A DNA stretch of 64,000 bases, from the NCBI GenBank assembly GCA_024138025.1, contig JAMXBD010000813.1, positions 372,001 through 436,000 of the forward strand, given 5' to 3'. The notes beneath the pieces were generated by a model. The model saw only the letters and a program-made list of their open reading frames with translations, searched no databases and was not told the origin of the DNA. Within the stretch, counting starts at the first letter, position 1. Each line of letters opens with the position of its first letter. Below are positions 1-13,050 of this stretch, in pieces. The DNA is from Combretum micranthum. Lineage: Eukaryota > Streptophyta > Magnoliopsida > Myrtales > Combretaceae. A program made the translations under genes and the position numbers.

Positions 1-1853
1 TTCCTTACTTGATACTCATTCTTTTTCTCATTTTCAAAAATAATCATCCATGCATGAAAATTTTTTTTTCATAAAAACAATGTGGAACAATTAAGGACTT
101 TTTGTAGAAAAACTAATTTCTATAATCTTATTAACTTCTTCTTGTAACTTGAAAAGAAATAACTTTATTATTTTCAAACCATAAATTTTCTTTGCCTATT
201 TGTTTGCAAGGTCTTTACTTAAAAATTTCCTTAGTCATCCATCTTATTTTTTCTTATGAAAAGAACCATTTTTGTCAACAAAATATTTTCTTTTGAAAAC
301 AAGGTAGAGTAACAAAGATTTAAGTAGCTTTTTAAGTAAAAATAGTTTCTAAATTCATAGTGAATTCTTTTTGTAACTTGAAAATGAATGAGTTTATTTT
401 TGTTATCTTATATTTTTATGTTTCACATAAACTTATTCCTAAGTGACAAAAAGCCTTCTTTTATTTGATTATCTTTAGAAAATAAACTTTTGGACAACAA
501 TCTAAATGAACATGATTATGAGAATAATAATAAACAAAAAACATAAAGCATAAATAATAAAGTCAAGTATTGGAGTCTTAGCTTTTTCAAGGCTCCCGGG
601 ACTAAGAAATAAACTAGTCCCATAATGAAATAAAATGAAAGAAAGAAAAGCTTGTTTTGACTTGATGAGGACAAGTCTAAGACTAGAGACTAGTCTTAAT
701 TTCAACAAGGAATAAATAAATAAATTGCAATGGAAAAGTAAATAAATTGCTTTGCATGAAATAAATAAATTGCAAGTGAGCTTATATGCTCTAAAGAATA
801 TGTATATATATAGATACATAACAATAATAAAACAACATAAACATAAATGGATTGGCATGAACAAGAACAATACATGAACATAATGTAGTTTCCATAACTT
901 GTAGTATTTGGAAACTCACACTATGGTCATGTAAAGTTACATGACATGAAGAAGAAGAAAGAATATAAAGGGTTACCTAAAGAAGACTTTGATATGGTTA
1001 TGTGGTTATGGGTTTTTGTTGTTGGTGGAAGTTGTTGTGGAATTATTTTGAGAGAGTTTTGAGATAGTAATTTGAGAGAGCTTTGAGAGGAAAAATTGAG
1101 AGAGTTTTGGTAAGAATTTGTGGGTAGTGAATGTGTGAAAGAAGTGAAAGAGGAGGGGGGTATTTATAGGAAAATGTGAGTGATTTTTGTGTGATTAAAA
1201 TAAATAAAATTAAAACAAATTGAGGAAGAGAAGGGTGGCGCCACTTTGAGAGGAGAGAGGGAGTGATTTATTTTTTGATTTTGTTAAATAAAAGATGTAA
1301 TATGTAAGATAGTGATATAAAGTTATGGGAAAGGTAAAAAGTTAAGATTATAGGTTATGTAGAGTGTAAGAGTAGGTGTAAGAAAAAGTAGAGATAAAAG
1401 AATAGTGTAGAATAGTAATGAATAGTGTAATGTAAAGTAGATATGACAATTAAAGTACCGGTAGTAAGAAAATACGCGTATAATAGCTATATCTGTTATT
1501 TTTACTTACCGAAAAATTACGAAATGATATTTTTGGAAAACTTATATTTTTACGAGTCTAACGGTGTATTCGGAATATTTTTACTATCCGGCTTCCGGAC
1601 ACGTTTTTCGAGAACTGTGTCCGATCGGGTTCGAAGGACACCCGAATTTCGCGAAACTGAAACTTTTATAAAACCTATGGTTATTACGAACTATTTAGCT
1701 AATTATCCCAACTTCGTTTTTCAGGGCCAAAGAAAACGGCAATGCCGGATTTAGATGATACGGTAAATTAGGGTTTTGTTGACCTTTAGGGTTTCGTTTG
1801 ACTTCCGGTTACGGTTTTATGCTAAACCGATTCCGAAAATTTAGGGGTTTACA
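1..1853 (-). mobile_element. LTR H, partial: 5' part of a long minus-strand LTR
   Basis: The LTR reads on the minus strand, starting TGTAAACCCC at 1853 and running off the left edge. It has the same order of blocks as LTR K (59904-63583), and the two look closely related over 1-1853 versus about 61740-63583. U3 landmarks are the ACCGGTA block near 1460, a GGCGCC palindrome near 1238 and a CCTATAAATA box at 1159-1170. The right flank (CTATT...) has no polypurine tract, so this may be another solo LTR, but the left end and TSD lie outside the window. Long LTRs of this kind suit Ty3/gypsy elements (Tekay/Del-like is my guess); no protein domain is visible to prove it. Confidence 0.8.
1159..1170 (-). 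promoter_or_regulatory. TATA box of LTR H
   Basis: On the minus strand this reads CCTATAAATACC. It sits about 70 bp downstream (LTR sense) of a GGCGCC palindrome and about 190 bp upstream of a conserved CTTTAG/GTAA splice-donor-like site near 974. The same box occurs at the matching place in LTRs A, E, F and K. Confidence 0.65.
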
Positions 1854-2501
1854 CTATTGGAGTGATTTTCAAAATCGAATAATAGACTACTCAAATCCTT
1901 CATGGAGAGGTTTCAATAGTATTGAAATTGCATCTAATTGGGTTAGATAAATGTCAAGAAAACAGGAAATTATATTAATCCAGCTCTTAATAATCTTAAG
2001 AGCATTAAAAGCACCACAAGGTATGTTGAATGTACACAAAGGTATATGGATCTGAAATCTCTAAAAGAAGAATAGGAAAACAAAATATTTTCTCTTAAAA
2101 TTACAAAAAAATCAAGCCCAAGTAAAAAGAGAAGTATTGAAAGTACTAAAGAATACAGTTAAGACTACAGGGAAGCATTTCCTTTTCAAAGGAAAAAAAA
2201 AAAAGGAAAAATCCCTCAAGAAAAGTATAAAAATGCAACAACATTCATTTTCTTTAAGAGGAATGAATTTATTTCAAAACTTCCATCCCTTACAAAATAG
2301 TTAATAAAAGGATATTCAAAGGAAGAATTTTTAAAATCTTTTATAATACTCCAAAGGATAGTACAAGAAGAACATATATGTTTTGATAGAGTAGGATTTG
2401 GAACAATGGTATGAGTAATGGCGTATCTTAATCCTCTATGTTACTCTTGTCTGGGAAAAGATTCACAAGTTGAAATCAATAATTATTTCCTAGACAAATA
2501 C
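1854..2501. other. Host sequence between LTR H and LTR G; decayed coding-like DNA
   Basis: This A-rich stretch is unrelated to the LTRs around it. Together with 12838-13050 and 31186 onward it is the pre-insertion locus into which G and D jumped. The plus strand shows moderately long open stretches broken by stops, with a codon-like composition. It may be an old retroelement or viral-type relic, or an old gene. I cannot assign it, and no intact gene is present. Confidence 0.4.
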
Positions 2502-5500
2502 TATCATGCTCTAAAGCGTATCCTAGACATGGCAATTCGCCACATACGATATTAAAGCTCAAGAATGAATTCCCGAAGTCATACAAAAGCTTTGACACCA
2601 TATATAGGGCGTCTGTTACAACAGTAGGAAACACTGGTGGGATGTGTAGTCTAAGAAAGTAAATATAGCATACAAGAAATCTAGATAAATATTTAACTTC
2701 AACATTATAGGAATATGGTCTTTACATTATCTTAGGGGCATTCTCTCGATAAATCTCCAAAGGTCAAAATATAATCTAAGCCTTACACAAAAAGAAACAA
2801 TACTAGAACCAAAATATTTTAAAGAAAATCTATTCTAAGATCTTCAAAAGGATTTTTCCTAAAAGCTTCTCAAAAACATAATTCCACCCGGATATATGGA
2901 GTCCTCGTGTAAAAGAGATATCAGTCTTGTGTCAACAAAAGTTTATTAGGGTGTAAGATCAACTGATTAGTGAGAATATTCTTGGATTTAACGTACTTGT
3001 TTCAAGAAAATCAAACAAGTTATTAGACAGGCATATGAAAATGCATCAAACACGTGAGCAGACAATACATATGATCTACTGAAAATCATATGTTTGAATA
3101 AATTTATCCCTCCATTCAGGGTTAGGTGTTTCGGGCTCTTCAAAACCCATCTTTGAAATCCGATGATGTAGTTTATTTCGGGCTCCTACTTGCTCGATCT
3201 TGAAATAGTTCTTTCAGGCTCCTATTTGCCCATCCTTGCAAACTTGTGGGTTCCCACAAACCCCACTACTATACTCTTGTCCCATCGAGCATAGTAGCTA
3301 ATGCAATGTGACTCATTACGTGATATACATGAATCAATTACTACATTTCTTGTCATATGATTAAGATATGTTAAGGGCAATCATAGAATTTACAAACACT
3401 CCATCATGATAATAGAACATACATTTTAATAATAGCAATTCTTGCCACGATATACTTAGTATTATTTCAACCAACATTATCATACATATTCCAATTTCAT
3501 CTTTTCCTACTTCTAGTGTCTCTAGTTACAAGTACAAATAAGCACGAAAAAGTAGGAGATAAACTCACTCAGCCATCCTTGCCAAAATTCTTTACTTGTG
3601 ATAGTCCTTTAAATAGGGATCCTCCAAAGCATTGTTGCTTAAACGAAAAAAATACCCGGAATGAGTATTTCATGGAAGTTCTACTTGAACTTTCTAATTC
3701 TATTCTAGTATTTGCATTAAAATTCAGATAAAAGGAAATTCCAACTTAATGGTCATAACTTGTTCATTTTAACTCGGAATTTTGCATATTATATGTCATT
3801 TTCTACCAACTTGAAAAGATCTATCTATTTCAAAAGTTACTTTAATATTAAAAGTCATTTGAGTTCAAAAACAGGTCGATAAAAATTCCACACAAAAATC
3901 CCAACCTTTGAAAATTCAATTTTCCTAGTTTTACTTCACCCAAAAATACTATATCAAGTACATAAATATTTATATAGTTGAAAAATCCTTTTTAAATAAA
4001 TATGTAGGCTCGTATTATATGCATGATTCTAGTGGTGTTGTCCCATTAACGATTTTTATAAAATAATTTGTTTTAGAAGTTTGAAAAGTTGAAGTTCAAA
4101 AAAATCTCTTTAAGTCGTTGTAAGGAAAATTAAAATTCCTAAGTTACTACAATTGAATGCTTTTTGTATCATCACTATACTTTCTTAACCTTTCAAAAAT
4201 AATTTGCTTTCGAAACTTTAGTTCTTTAAGTTATATATAAACATTATTTCTTAAACGAACTCTTAACTAGTGAGTTGATTTTAGCTTGAATTTGAAAAGC
4301 TTTGTATTTGTTAAATTGTTAGTATAAACCTTGTAAATAAGTTTTTAAGAAAAATTTGCATAGCAAGGAATTATCAATATTAAGGTTTAATAATAAATTT
4401 TATTTTAGTAGCTTGAAAAGAGTGTGTAATGAAACTACTAAGTTAAATCTTGAAGAAGTCTATCATTATAACAACACTAAAAATTTGTGATGAACTTGTC
4501 TAAATTTTTAAGAGAATTTTATTGAAACATAATCCTAAGTTTTTAATTAAAATTTTCCTAAGTGCTTCAAAAATCACTCTTCTTTCTTCTGGAAGTCCAA
4601 TCCTATTCTATGTGTAAGAAAATAATTTATTTTGTTATCTTGAATATTTTTGTAACCCTATCATAAGTTTTAAATGGGAATTTCTTTTCCTAACTGAAAG
4701 TCATGTTTATTGGAAATTTAGTTAAATCTTATTTAAAGAAAACAACTTTTCTTATTTCCATGAATCTTATTAAGACAACTACGTTATGGTCATGCATGAA
4801 TATGAACATATAGTTATAAAATAACAAACATAGAAAAATAAAAGGCATAAGAAATTAAATAGGCAAATAAGTAAAGATCAAGTATTGGGAAGTCTTAGCT
4901 TAAACCAAGGCTTCCCGAACTAAGAATGGTCTAATCCCATAAAGAAAAGTAAGAAATTGAAATAAGAAAAATTATGGGGAGTTTTAAATTTATGGCAAGG
5001 CTCCCCAGACTTAATTAAAGACAAGTCCTAAAAAGAAGAAAAAATTATTTTAACTTGATGAGGACAGATCTTATTCTAGTCTTAATAAATTGCATGAAAT
5101 AAGTAAATAAATAAATTGCAATGCATAAATAAATAAATAAATGTTATGTTAGTAAGCTTATATACTCTAAGAAATATATATACATAAATATGTTTACTAA
5201 CGTATAGGAGTTAGATTAGAACAATAATAACAACATAATAATATAATAATAATAAAACAACACAATAATAAAAGATTTGCTCATGAATAAGAACCAAACA
5301 TGAACATAATGTTGCTTCCATAACACTTATATGTTAAGGAAACACATACCATAGTCATGTTAAGTTACATGACATGGTAAAAAAATATTGGTAGGAATTT
5401 TACCTAAGGTTTAATGGAGGATTTGAAAAGAGACAAATGGGTAGTGTGATTGTTTTTTTTTTTTTTCCTTAAAGAGTGGTGAATGGTAGAGAGTGTTTGA

Positions 5501-5698
5501 GAGAGAATTGTTAGAGAGAGAAGTTGAGAGGAAAATTTGATAGAGTTTTGTTAAGTGAAATATGAAAGTGTAAAAGAAGTGGAGGGAGAGGTGGTATTTA
5601 TATAGAATTGTAGAGGGAATGTTGGTGTATTAAAATAAATTGAAAAAAAAAAAAGAAATTGAGACAGAGGGAGGATGAATGGTGTTGATTCTAAGGAG

Positions 5699-5702
<4 letters not shown>

Positions 5703-5732
<30 letters not shown>
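5703..5732. repeat. (GA)n microsatellite in the U3 region of LTR G
   Basis: A run of about 15 GA dinucleotides lies just upstream (LTR sense) of the TATA box, in the purine-rich segment that other copies carry as short GAGAGA runs. Confidence 0.9.
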
Positions 5733-5735
<3 letters not shown>

Positions 5736-7606
5736 TAATTTTGATAAAGAAACGTGATAAGTGTAAGAGAAATTTAGTAAAAAGTTGTATTGGAAATATA
5801 AAAATGCGATAATAGGTATGTAGATTGTAAGAAGTAGGTTATAAGGAAAAGTATAGATTAATGAATAGTAGAAAATTGTACAATGAATAGTAGACTAGAC
5901 AAATAAGATACTGATAGTAAGAAAAATACGTATAAACGAGCTTTATCTTATATTTTTAGTTACTGAAAAATTACAAAACTAATATTTTTGAAATCTTTAT
6001 ATAATTACAAGTTTAACGGTACTGTTAGAATATTTTCAATATTCCAAGCACCAGCACATGTTTTTCGGAACTTATCCCGATTTAGTTTAAAACAAATGAT
6101 TTTTTGGTGAATATGATCTTTTTAGGTTTCCTCATATCATTTTGGACTATAATTCACTATTAGCTCATTTCTACTTTCCTCAATTCCAAACGCAGGATTG
6201 CCAAAGTTGAAACCTGTAAACCCTCGAAGTTTTGCTAACAATTAAAGCTTAAACCCTAATTAGAAGTCAACCGAATTTCTAAAGTCAACAAACCCTAGCT
6301 TACCATAACCGCTTAAATCCGGCATCTCTTTTTAAGAAACCCTAAGAGAGTAAGAAAGAGTTTAGTGAGTAAAATAGTTTGTAATTATCTAAGGAAGCTT
6401 AAAAAGATCAGTTTAGTAAAACCACGACTCGTTTTGAACCCGATCGGACATAGTTCTTGAAAAAGTGTTCCAAGACTCGGAATAGTAAAAATATTCCGAA
6501 TATACCGTTAGACTCGTAAAAATATAAGATTTTCAAAAATATCAATTTCATAATTTTTCGATAGCTAAAAATATCATATATCGCATTTATATGCGTATTT
6601 TCTTACTACCGGTATTTAAATTGTCATGTCTATTTTGCATTACACTATTTACTACTATTCTACATTATTTATCTATCTCTACTTTTTCTTACAACCTACT
6701 CTTACAAACCATACCTCTATTTCTTACACATTTTCATTTCCAATACAACTTCACAGCTTTCATATCTTACTTTTAATTAACCAAAATACAAAAAAATAAA
6801 TTTTCACTCCCTCTCTCCTCACAAATAGCGTCGGCCACCCTCTTCTTCTTCCCAATTTGTTTTATTTTCAATTTATTTAATTAACACAAATTATCTCCCA
6901 CATTTTCTATAAATCCCCGAAATTTTTGGATCCAAATTAAAGACCTAAACCCTAATCAGAAGTCAAACGGATTCTTAAGTCAAACAAAACCCTAGTTTAC
7001 CGTAATCGTTTAACTCCGGCATTGCCGTTTTCTCAAACCCTAGAAAACGAAGTTGGAAAAATTAGTTGTAATAGTTCGTAATAGCTATAGGTTTTATAAA
7101 AATATCAGATTGAAGAATTTCAAGTGTCCTTTGAACCCAATCGGACATAATTCTTGAAAAACGTGTCAGGAAGCCCGGAATAGGAAAAATATTCCGAATA
7201 TACAGTTAGACTCGTAAAAATATGAGATTTCCAAAAATATCAATTTCGTAATTTTTCGGTAGCTAAAAATATCAGATATCGCTTTTATACGCGTATTTTC
7301 TTACTATCGGTATTTAATTGTCATGTCTACTTTTACATTACACTATTTTTTACTATTCTACACTATTCATCTATCTCTACTTTTTCTTACAACCTATTCT
7401 TTCAAGCCATACACCTATTTCTTACACATTTTCATTTCCAATACAACTTCACATCTTTCATTTCTTACTTTTAATTAACAAAATAACAAAAAAAATAAAT
7501 TTCTCTCCTCCCAATATGCCAAAATGGCGCCGACCTCTCTCTCTCCATACATCAATTTGATTTATTTTTCAATTATTTAATTAACACAAATTATCTCCCA
7601 CATTTT

Positions 7607-7618
7607 CCTATAAATACC
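7607..7618 (+). promoter_or_regulatory. TATA box of LTR E
   Basis: CCTATAAATACC lies about 80 bp downstream of a GGCGCC palindrome. A likely leader of about 100 nt follows, ending at a TTTAG/GTAAG donor-like site near 7727. Confidence 0.65.
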
Positions 7619-8082
7619 CCTTCATACCTTCACTACTTTCACACCTCTTCTTCTCTAAAGTTACTCTACAAAAATTTCTCTCCAAATTCTCTCAAGAGAA
7701 GTCTCCTTAGTTTAGCTTCCTTTAGGTAAGAAAATTCTCAAGAATTCTTCATGTTCATCTACTTAGTATGAGCTTAGTGTGTGTTTTCTAAAACCATGAA
7801 GGTTAAGAAAGCAACATTTGGTTCATGCTTTGTTTTTGTTCATAAACATAATTCCTCTATGTTCATTTATGTTTCTTTTATGTTCTTTACTATCTAATAT
7901 ATCTATATAACTATAAATATTATTTAGAGCATATAAGCTCATTGTCTTACAATTTATTTATCTTTCATGTAATTTATTTACTTCATTACAATTTATTTAA
8001 TTTCAAGTTGATTTTAAGACTAGTCATTCTAGTCTTAGACTTGTCCTCATCAAGTCAAAACAATTTCTCTTTCTTTCTTTTC

Positions 8083-8106
8083 GGGACTAGTCTTTTCTTA
8101 GTCCCG
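8083..8106 (+). other. GGGACTA/TTAGTCCC hairpin in LTR E leader
   Basis: GGGACTA and TTAGTCCC flank a spacer of about 8 nt and would form a stem. The same hairpin occurs in A, C, F, H and K. In LTR D the arms are GAGACTA and TTAGTCTT, a paired change. Confidence 0.5.
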
Positions 8107-8746
8107 GGGTACCTTGATAAAGCTAAGGTCCCAATATTGATTTACTTTATTATTTATTTAAGCTTTCAAGTTATTATGTTCTTTTATAATTCCATAGTTA
8201 TGATTCATATTCATGCATGAACACAATATTTTTGTCTCAACAAAAATAAATGAGAAAGTGTTTTCTTGAATTGAAGGTTCTTTCTAAAAGAAAAAAATAT
8301 GGAAAATGGATTTCTTAAAAACCCATGACATGTATGGGAATGATTTTTCTTACATAAACAAAAGGTTTTATGAAAACTTATCTTTTATCAAGAAATAGAA
8401 ATTCTTTTGGAATCATTACAAGAAATAAAAATGTCATTTTGCTACTGTTGAAATCCAAGTTTAGAAAATAAAACCACACTTTAGGAAATTAAAGTAATTA
8501 CAAAAGATTTCATTTAGAAATAGAATATTCATCTTAATAACTAGAAGATCTTTCGAAAGTAAAATAGAATCTCAAGTTCAAAGCCTTTTAAAACCTTACT
8601 TTTTACAAGTTGAGACAATTTCATTTACTTCATACATATGTTATGAGTCATTACAAATATATATACACCTTTCAAAAGTTTACAAAATAATTGAAATATT
8701 TATTTTCAAATGAGCTTTGTTTACAAGAAGAAAAACAAGTGTTTGC

Positions 8747-8878
8747 AAATTCGTGGCAAATCTGGTCGCTACCTTTGCGGAACCCAAACGACTTAGTTTT
8801 ATAAAAATAAGCTTAGAAATGCGTATATCTTTTCGAGTAGGTAGAAAACGATATATTATACGCGAAATTCCGAGTTAA
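8747..8878 (+). other. Conserved 44-codon open frame in LTR E
   Basis: This sense-strand frame starts K-F-V-A-N-L and ends R-Y-I-I-R-E-I-P-S-stop; I set its left edge by alignment to LTR A. The same frame and stop position are seen in A (16716-16847, minus) and F (ends 11505). Recognisable and sometimes broken forms occur in B, C, D, G, J and K. Many differences are synonymous or conservative (CGA/CGG, CCG/CCA/CCT, TAA/TGA). It is either a small protein or a strongly conserved nucleotide block that happens to be open; sequence just past the stop is also conserved. Function unknown. Confidence 0.3.
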
Positions 8879-9006
8879 AATGAGCAAGTTATGGCCATTT
8901 TAAGTTAGAATTTCTCCATATGCGATTTTACCACGATTTTAAGGTTAGAATCTTCAAGGATAGAATTTCATGAAATACTCATTTTGGGTATTCTTCTTGA
9001 TTAGAT

Positions 9007-9051
9007 AATCACGAGGAGGATTGTTCGTATCCCGAGGATTACTACGATTAA
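9007..9051 (+). other. 14-codon acidic micro-ORF end in LTR E
   Basis: The frame reads N-H-E-E-D-C-S-Y-P-E-D-Y-Y-D-stop. It follows a pyrimidine-rich TTAG acceptor-like site and precedes ATGGCCGA/GTGAGT by about 40 bp. Counterparts of exactly 45 bp occur in A, B, D, I and J, and in C once the B insertion is discounted. It may be the last exon segment of a small spliced protein. Confidence 0.35.
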
Positions 9052-9411
9052 GTGGAATTTCCGAACGACCCATCCAATTCAAGAAAGGTGTCATCATGGC
9101 CGAGTGAGTTCACTTCCCGTAAATTTCTCATACTCTTGATTGTGCTTGTAAAATTAGTTGCACTAGAAGTTAAGAAAAATCAAAAGAAGTGTATGATAAT
9201 ATTTGAAAGAATACTAAGTATATCGAAACTTGATTTGTTATAATAAAGTTGTATGTGCATTAATATCTTGAAGTGTTTGAATTGGTTGATCATTGAATGA
9301 AATTAAATGTAACTACTAGACTTCAATTAAAGAAATTATTCATGCACTTCATATGTTGAGTCACATTGCATTCACTACTATACAATTGGTGGGACAAGTG
9401 TATAATAGTGG

Positions 9412-9545
9412 TGGTAGACATAACCGATATATCATGTATGTGGCTAGTAGGAGCCTAAAACTACAAAATTGGTGGCTAGTAGGAGCCTGTAATAACTACA
9501 AGTTTTTGATGGCGTATAGGAGCCGGTAAGATCTATAAAAGTGTT
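9412..9545 (+). repeat. Minisatellite-like repeats in LTR E
   Basis: Three imperfect units of roughly 40-46 bp share a GGCTAGTAGGAGCC core. They lie between a conserved TGAGTCACATTGCAT block and the GAATGAAGGGCGTAAAT block. LTR A carries the same family at about 16040-16150. Confidence 0.7.
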
Positions 9546-10071
9546 TCTAAAAGTTGTGGCTGTAATTGGCCTGAATACCCAACCCCGAATGAAGGGCGTA
9601 AATTCATTCAACATATGATTCCCAGAAAGTCATATGTCTTGTATGCTCACGTGGTTGTTGCATTTCATACGTTTGAATAATAAACTTGATTGATAATTTA
9701 CTTCGAGTATGAATTTTGGGATTTACTCACTAAGCCCATAAGCTTACACCCCTATAGGTATTTGCATTCTCAGGAACACCTATTTTTGTGCCCGAGGTCT
9801 TCCAGTATCCGTATACGTTTTATGTTGAAGCTTTTGGAGGAAATCTACTCGAAGACTTAGATTAGAATTCCTTTGAAATCTTTAATTTTGGGTGTTATGA
9901 AGTTTATCTCGATCCTTGGAATTAGCGGGGGTATGCCCCTAAGAAATTGTGTAACAGACCGTTGATTATTTACGATATGATATACTTTATTTCTGGATTC
10001 TTGTATGTTTATCTTTACTTGCTTAAACTATGATTCCCAAAAGCATCTCCTATTAGCGTGTTAGACGCCTT

Positions 10072-10134
10072 ACATATAATACTAAGGCTTTCGCATGACT
10101 AAGGTAGCCATTCTTAAGCCTTGATATTATATGT
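10072..10134 (+). other. Terminal palindrome of LTR E
   Basis: ACATATAATACTAAGGCTT pairs with AAGCCTTGATATTATATGT, and the inner GCATGACTAA pairs partly with GTAGCCATTC, giving a nearly continuous stem. It ends about 40 bp before the LTR 3' end. All ten LTRs with a visible 3' end have an equivalent. Confidence 0.6.
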
Positions 10135-11280
10135 GGAGGACTACCACGTTTAGGGTACCCTTCGGGGCGTGACATTTTCCTATAAATACCCCATCTTACT
10201 TCCACATCTTTCACACATTTCTTCTACTAAAGTTACTATCTCAAAAACTCTCCAAGAATTTCCTCCCAAGTAGTTCTCTCTAGTTTAGTTCTTTTAGGTA
10301 ATTTTTCTTCAAGCCTTCTTTATGTTCATCTACTTAGTATGAGCTTAGTGTGTGTTTTCTAAACCATGAAAGTTAAAGAAAGCAACAATAAGTTCATACT
10401 TTGTTTTTGTTCATAATCTAATTCCATTATGTTGCTTTTATATTTATAACTATCTAATATATCTATGTAGCTATATATATCATTTAGAGCATATAAGCTC
10501 ATTTGTTTTGCAATTTATTTACTTCCTTGAAATTTATTTACTTTCATATTATTTTTAAGGCTAGTTTTTCTAGTCTTGGACTTGTCCTCATCAAGTCAAA
10601 ACATTTTCTTTTTCTTTTTGGGACTAGTCTTTTCTTAGTCCTGGGATACCTTGATGAAGCTAAGGTTCCAATACTTGATTTATTTCTTTACTAGCTTATT
10701 CTTTCAAGTTATTATGTTTCTTTAAGTTTACATAACTTTATGATTCATATTCATGTATGAACATAATGATTCTTGTCTCAACAAAAATAAATAAGGAAAA
10801 TATTTCCTAAAATAAAGGTTCTTTTCTAGAAAATAAAAGTAAGAAGTAAATTTTTTGAAATTAAGAAGTCATCTTGACAAACTTAGAGGAACTCATAAGA
10901 ATTTTATAAATGACATAGAAAGGACTTTTTATAAACAAAAAGGTTTTACAAAAGACTTCACTTTTCATCAAGTGTTAGAAACTCTTTGAAATGATCTCAA
11001 AGAACAAAGAAATTTGTTTCTCTAAATATAGAATTATTTTCACTTTTAAAAAGTGTTGGAAACTAAGCTTAGAAAAATAAAATCATTCCTTAGGAATTTA
11101 AAGCAATTACAAAAATTAAATTTAGGGAAAAGAAATACTCATTTGAAATAACTTAAGATATTTCAAAGCAAAACAAATATTTCAAAAGTTCTCATGTTTC
11201 CAAAATCTTTAAAAGACTTCACTTTTCATAGTTGAGACAACTTCATTAACTTCATACATCCAATATGAGTCACTTAACAT

Positions 11281-11505
11281 ATGTTTATACATTCCAAAGG
11301 TTTTACAAAGCTATTACATTACCTATCTCTTCAAAATGAGCTTTGGATAAAAGAAGGAAAACAAGTTTATAAAAAATTCGTGGAGAATCTGTTCAACACT
11401 TTTTCGGAACCCGAAAAACTTATTTTGATTAAAATAATTTTAGAAATAGATAGATATTTTCGAATAGGTAGAAAACGGTATATTATATGCGAAATTCCAA
11501 GTTAA
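11281..11505 (+). other. Conserved open frame in LTR F, 74 codons
   Basis: This is the longest ATG-initiated version of the conserved LTR frame. The C-terminal part has S-E-P-E-K-L, then L-E-I-D-R-Y-F-R-I-G-R-K-R-Y and the end I-I-C-E-I-P-S. The basic and aromatic tail matches the frames in A, E, K and B. The N-terminal half is not clearly conserved. No known domain recognised; it may not be translated. Confidence 0.3.
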
Positions 11506-12837
11506 AATGAGCAAGATATGGCCATTTTAAGTTGGAATTTCCTCTTATATGATTTTACGCGATTTTAAGAAAAGTTTAGAATCTTCATGAATAGAAATTT
11601 CATAAAAAACTCATTTTGGGTACTTCATCTTGTTTAGGTAGAGAAGAACCCGAGATCGCCTTTCGGAAGATTACTTCGATTAGGATCTACTGACATGGAG
11701 TGAGTTAATCCTTTACTAAGTTACATTTCCTTATTTATGCTTGTAAGTAGTAGCACTAGCAATTAGGAAAAAGATAAATGAATAATTGTTGTGTGACTTG
11801 GAATTATGATTGGTTGAATACAAGTTAAGAATATCGAAAGAAGGTTTGATAAATAAATTATGATTCTTGTATTGATATGATGAAAATTGTGTTGATTGCC
11901 TTTAACTTGAACTCAATATTATTTGGTTAAATGTATATTGAAATTAAATCATGCATATCATAATTGTGAGTCACATTTATTTCACTACTATTCTTCGTGT
12001 GGGGAAACGAGGAAATGGTAGTGGTGGCTCGTAAGAACCGGAAAGTCTACATAGGCTAGTAGGAGCCAGAAAGTCTACAGGGCGAGTAGGAGCTGGTAAA
12101 TCTGCAAATATTGATGGTCGTATGGGCCTGTAACTCCCAACCCCCGACATGGAGGGCATAAAATCTATGCTACACTTGAATTCCGATTAATCATGTGTAT
12201 TTTGCTTGTTCATATGTTTGGTGCATTCTCATATGATTGATTAAATACTTGTTTGAATTATGGAAATGTCTTGTAGATGGAATTATCTCATTAAGCTAGA
12301 TTTGCTTATACCATTATAGCTTTTTGTTACAGTATGATTACCTTTGGTTGGCCTCAAGGAGCCCCGTATGCTAGGTACGAGTTTAAGCTACTACGAGTTT
12401 TTAGGAGAAGCTATATGTATTTAAGTTTTGAACATAGGCTTCTAGGAAAATCTCTATAGTAAGCTTGTATTATAATTGCTATTATCTTGTTGATAGACTT
12501 TTAAGACGGGGGAATGCCCCTAAGATGATGTAAGGAATTATTATTTATCTATATAAGTTCTTACTTGTTTTTATTATCTACTTAAATATAATACCCATGT
12601 GAGTCTTCTATTATCATGGAAGCACGCCTTCCATGTGATATCAAAGCTCCTGCTTGACTAAAGTTGTCATTCATTAGCTTTAATATTATATGCGACGGAC
12701 TGCCACGTATAGGGTACCCTCCGGGGCATGATAAAACCGTTAGATTATCTTGATCATAATTAACTTTTGAAATTCCGATTTGACTAGAGTTAGGTTTATT
12801 CCAACTTTGCTCTAGAAATTGAGGAATTTACAAATAC

Positions 12838-13050
12838 TATTGTCCAAAACATATACGTTACAATATACACACAGCAACCATAGATCTTAGTTACTTCAAA
12901 AGGATTCAAGATAGGAAACCAGAACTACACATTGGCTACTCTTTTGGACTACAGACTCATAACAGAAATTGTTAGCACATTTCCATATTTTATGGCTCAA
13001 CTAATGGGAAGAATGATCCATGAAAGCATCCCTAAGGGAAATATAATGGG
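12838..13050. other. Host sequence between LTR G and LTR D
   Basis: A short piece of the pre-insertion locus, continuous with 1854-2501 on the left and 31186 onward on the right. The plus strand has an open-looking stretch over about 12870-12990 that is then broken by stops. It appears to be decayed coding DNA, family not assigned. Confidence 0.4.

Larger units (their letters stand above)
6908..10174 (+). mobile_element. Solo LTR E, complete
   Basis: This plus-strand LTR starts TATAAATCCCCG (TG decayed to TA) and ends CGGGGCGTGACA at 10174. It has a perfect TSD TTTTC at 6903-6907 and 10175-10179, and is 3267 bp long. Landmarks in order: ACCGTTAGACTCG-type block near 7200, GGCGCC near 7526, TATA box at 7607, splice-donor-like TTTAG/GTAAG near 7727, GGGACTA hairpin at 8083-8106, micro-ORFs at 8747-8878 and 9007-9051, ATGGCCGA/GTGAGT near 9095, minisatellite at 9412-9545, terminal palindrome at 10072-10134. 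It closely resembles LTR A. Confidence 0.92.
6215..12733 (+). mobile_element. Solo LTR F, interrupted by LTR E
   Basis: This plus-strand LTR starts TGTAAACCC at 6215 and ends GGGGCATGATA at 12733 (decayed CGTGACA). A perfect TSD, AAACC, lies at 6210-6214 and 12734-12738. LTR E with its TSD takes 6908-10179, so net length is about 3.25 kb. E landed one base upstream of F's own CTATAAATA box (10180-10188). The terminal palindrome is at about 12632-12692, and a GGGGGAATGCCCC motif lies near 12508. There are no internal retroelement domains. Confidence 0.88.
2502..12832 (-). mobile_element. Solo LTR G, interrupted by LTR F (which contains E)
   Basis: The LTR runs on the minus strand from 12832 (TGTAAATTCC) to 2502 (decayed GTGATA instead of GTGACA). 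A perfect 5-bp TSD, AATAC, lies at 2497-2501 and 12833-12837. LTR F and its TSD occupy 6215-12738, leaving about 3.8 kb of net length. The 3' terminus has lost most of its CpG sites to TpG or CpA, as expected for an old methylated copy. A TATA box is at about 5593-5605, and a conserved mid-LTR block is near 3743-3830. No gag or pol remains, so this is a recombination product (solo LTR). It is the oldest-looking member of its nest. Confidence 0.85.
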